This document shows positions 61,604 to 64,000 of a DNA stretch of 64,000 bases, piece after piece. Made by a program: the position numbers and the translations under genes. How positions within the stretch are numbered: the stretch's first letter is position 1; every line of letters begins with the position of its first letter. The notes beneath the pieces were generated by a model. That model was not told where the DNA came from, ran no database searches, and worked only from the letters and a program-made list of their open reading frames with translations. Source of the DNA: Agapetus fuscipes (taxonomy: Eukaryota; Arthropoda; Insecta; Trichoptera; Glossosomatidae); assembly GCA_951799405.1 (NCBI GenBank), contig OX637350.1:9285852-9349851 (forward strand). Direction: 5' to 3'.

Positions 61604-61911
61604 AGTAGGTTAGTTTTTGTGAACTACAAAGGAGCTCCTGCCAACCATTAAGCACAGAAAGCTTAATATGTACTTCGGTCACATAATGAGAAATGAGAAG
61701 TACCGTCTCCTTCATCTTATCATACAGGGTAAGATTGAGGGGAGAAGATCTCAGGTACGCCGAAGGACATCGTGGCTGAAAAACCTGCGACAGTGGTTTG
61801 GCAGAAGCTCCAAGTCCCTGTTTCGAGCCGCAGCATCTAAAGTTAAAATAGCCATGATGATCGCCGATCTTCGATAGAAGTGGCACAAAAAGAAGAAGAA
61901 GTAGGTTAGTT
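61604..61911 (+). mobile_element. LINE insertion, 5'-truncated, with 12-bp target duplication
   Basis: AGTAGGTTAGTT occurs at 61604-61615 and 61900-61911 and bounds a 284-bp insert that ends in AAAAAGAAGAAGA. The insert carries an intact C-terminal frame, from about 61626 to the TAG near 61877: KELLPTIKHRKLNMYFGHIM, RNEKYRLLHLIIQGKIEG, SWLKNLRQWFGRSSKSLF and KVKIAMMIADLR. This is the conserved C-terminal end of a widespread invertebrate LINE ORF2. The intact frame and exact duplication mean recent insertion. It landed in the tail of the previous LINE end. Confidence 0.88.
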
Positions 61912-62203
61912 CGAGGCTGATCCCCTCTACATACAATAAAAATGCTTCTGATGATACTTCAAATGTTTAAACAAAAGATTAGATGATTTGCGAAGTTTTT
62001 GTCCTAGATAATGATATTTTTTGTTTGTTTGTGAGCGTGTATGCAATGTGAACCAGAAGTGTATATATATTTTTGCAACTTAAAATTGGTGTATTTAATA
62101 TCACTTACAACTACATCAAATACATCAAAAAACGCTTACCGATTAATAAATAATACCCTCTCATTCAGACTGAAATAGAAAATTAATCGTTGCCTTCGGT
62201 GCT
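61912..62203. other. Non-coding stretch
   Basis: AT-rich; nothing was recognised. Confidence 0.3.
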
Positions 62204-62513
62204 CAGTCCCTCAAGTATACAACTTTATGTCCAAACCTAACCAAAACTTTAACAAAAATGATTGAAAACTAAAACAGCACTTCTAGCGAGCATTAAACGT
62301 TAAATTCATTTTTAGTGGACGCAATGGCTGAGTTTAAACTTGAAGTATAGTGGTCCTGCAACAAAGCATTGCGTAAATTCAACTCGATTGCGTAAATCGA
62401 AAAATGCATGAAAAAGAAATAACTCTCTAGGAGCGCAGTGGTATATTCCATACATTTTCGATTTACGCAATTGAGGTGAGATTAACGGAATGGTTTATAC
62501 TTTGGGATACAGC
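62204..62513. mobile_element. Two adjacent foldback MITE-like units
   Basis: Unit one (62204-62359) has CCCTCAAGTATACAACTTT and GTTTAAACTTGAAGTATAG ends and the centre GCACTTCTAGCGAGC. Unit two (to 62513) holds an inner inverted pair, CGATTGCGTAAATCGAAAAATG and CATTTTCGATTTACGCAATT in part, and ends TTTATACTTTGGGATACAG. The layout parallels 32118-32465. Confidence 0.5.
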
Positions 62514-63029
62514 AGGGGGGTGGTAGCTTTATTGGCCGTAAATTTGAAAGCGATTCACTCTCCATTGAATGGAGGCTGTAAAACCAGAGCTGTGATATCG
62601 CGGAATGACAGGTGAACTGCATTATTTGCGATGGATGGGAGGAAAGGGGGGATCCATGCAGCCATAACCAAAAAGTGGTCACATTACCTATGCTTTTTAT
62701 CGACTAAATACATTTGAAACGGAATCAAAGTTCCATCACGTAAAAGTGAGGTTTTCATTATTTGTAATGTGAGCTGAAATGTAAAATTCACATTTGGGGT
62801 TTGGTTTTTATGCACACTGCGCATGGCTGGTCGATGAATTTGAAAAAGAATGGGATTTAAATGTAAAGGGGATAATAGAATAGATGAGGGCAAATGATTT
62901 CAAAGAGACACCCATTGCATGGAGAGTAGAGAGTGGCGTCAACTCTGCAAAAGCTCTAACTACTAATGTAACCCTAGCGTAATGTTGACAGATTTACAGT
63001 TACAGTAACACATTCATCGAAATACACTC
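62514..63029. other. Non-coding stretch
   Basis: Somewhat GC-richer at 62520-62660 with G runs. Short minus frames here are not recognised. Confidence 0.3.
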
Positions 63030-63322
63030 AATAATAATAAAATTAGAATGATTTTTTTGGTGAGCGCTGTTTTTGTGTGTATCACACCTCAAAAGCACTC
63101 TGCGAGCTCTCTAGAAAGCGCCAATTCTCAAGCAAGACCCAGTTGTTGTAAGGTTGGATGGACCTTTCATTGACCGGTCTTTGGTAAAGGTTTATGAATT
63201 TTTCAACCCAGCGAAGAGCACATTTAGAAATATAAATGGTATATTTTCTGTGCTCCGCCGGGATACGAGCCCACAACCTTCTATTACGAGTCAGAAGTGT
63301 TAACTACTAGTCTACAGGCGGG
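63030..63322 (-). mobile_element. SINE-B, tRNA-headed form with L2-like tail
   Basis: The low end has AATAATAATAAAATTAG and the complement of AACAGCGCTCACC, then AAGCGCCAATTCTCAAGC. The high end has the head complement (CTCCGCCGGGATACGAGCCC, TTAACTACTAGTCTACAG). The 5S head is absent. Confidence 0.85.
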
Positions 63323-64000
63323 CCAACACTTGTAAGTACAAACATACATGCGTTTGTACGAGTGAATATGTATTTTTGCAATTAAATTTTGACTAAGAAC
63401 TTAAATGTGCCTTTTCATGAAACTGGGGTAGTATTGGTAAAATAGCACGTCTTTTATTTTAACAGTTATTCTGTTTATTCATTATACTGCTTCTTCATTG
63501 ACAGACTTCTTTAGTATAAAAAATATGGTTCAGCCCATGTTTACACGTAAACAATAAGTACCTGTTAAAAATTAAGTCAGACAAAAGCTAATTTTCCCCT
63601 AATGAAACTTTCACAAGTTCTTATTCATGTTTTTGAAATGTATTTCATCCAACGGATTCCACAAATTAAATACACACGGAATTCATCAGTTTATGGTTTG
63701 TAAAATTTTCATATGTTTTCACGACTCAAACAAAGGCCGTGAACTCGCAAATTATTTTGCCTGGACTGTATAATAATTAAATTTGTATTCAAACCTGACA
63801 ATGCAAAAATGACTGTCGTCCTCTCTATCGTCTCGTACACTTTATATATCCACATCTCTTTCTCTCCAGTACCCTTTGTTTATACGCCCTGACTGTTTTC
63901 ATTCGCCCCACTTTTGCTTCTTAATTAAGAAATAAAATTTGTCATCTTTATTACTTCAATTAATCAAACTTAGCCATTGTTTTTGCGCAATTAAATATTA
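63323..64000. other. Non-coding stretch
   Basis: A weak family C-like fragment is possible at 63330-63450 (ACTTGTAAGTACAAACATAC, CATGAAACTGGGGTAGTATTG). The rest is AT-rich and unrecognised. Confidence 0.3.

Overview
This is an AT-rich, gene-poor animal window, most likely from an arthropod. The reasons are the mix of L2-, Jockey- and Penelope-type retroelements, Pol III SINEs and short foldback repeats, and the absence of any operon-like coding. The species cannot be placed from sequence alone. I found no host protein-coding exon I would defend. Nearly every recognisable feature is a mobile element or a piece of one, set in AT-rich non-coding DNA that is probably intergenic or a large intron.

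Layout. At 1.7-2.1 kb and 48.26-48.70 kb lie two near-identical chimeric SINEs. Each has a 117-nt 5S rRNA head, then a tRNA-like unit, then a tail shared with a LINE 3' end (SINE-B). Copies with only the tRNA-like head lie at 42.5, 54.8, 59.4 and 63.0 kb. A second tRNA-headed SINE family (SINE-A) has copies at 6.9, 35.7, 39.7, 40.0, 49.4 and 59.7 kb. A 5'-truncated but open Jockey/CR1-group LINE of 914 codons covers 11.86-15.0 kb. It sits next to an unusual cluster of three CACGTG boxes and one TGACGTCA. A 5'-truncated Penelope-like element with a GIY-YIG endonuclease covers 36.64-37.86 kb; it has a perfect 73-bp inverted repeat and a 15-bp target-site duplication. The 3' end of an L2-type LINE is at 50.94-51.77 kb. 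Remnants of other LINEs are at 2.2, 25.7, 38.0, 45.1, 60.4, 61.5 and 61.6-61.9 kb. An unclassified repeat of about 250 bp (family C) occurs about twenty times, densest at 21.6-26.2 kb. A foldback MITE-like family with CTGTACCC...GGGTACAG ends occurs about eleven times.

Most interesting signal. Nine dispersed sequences of roughly 33-44 nt fit a type I hammerhead ribozyme: a short stem I, CUGANGA, a hairpin, GAA, a tiny ACGU or AACGUU stem III, a non-G residue, and the other stem I strand. Helix I differs between copies but pairs in eight of them. One lies in the Penelope-like element, where the UGA stop codon is part of the ribozyme core. Others head two families of short repeats (R1, R2).

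How the parts relate. The SINE-B tail matches the 3' end of the L2 LINE in this window, so that LINE is the probable source of its reverse transcriptase. A second SINE-B tail type points to tail exchange. The ribozyme modules are probably termini of Penelope-like elements or small relatives spread by them. All functional statements are inferred from reading the sequence; nothing was searched or folded by software.
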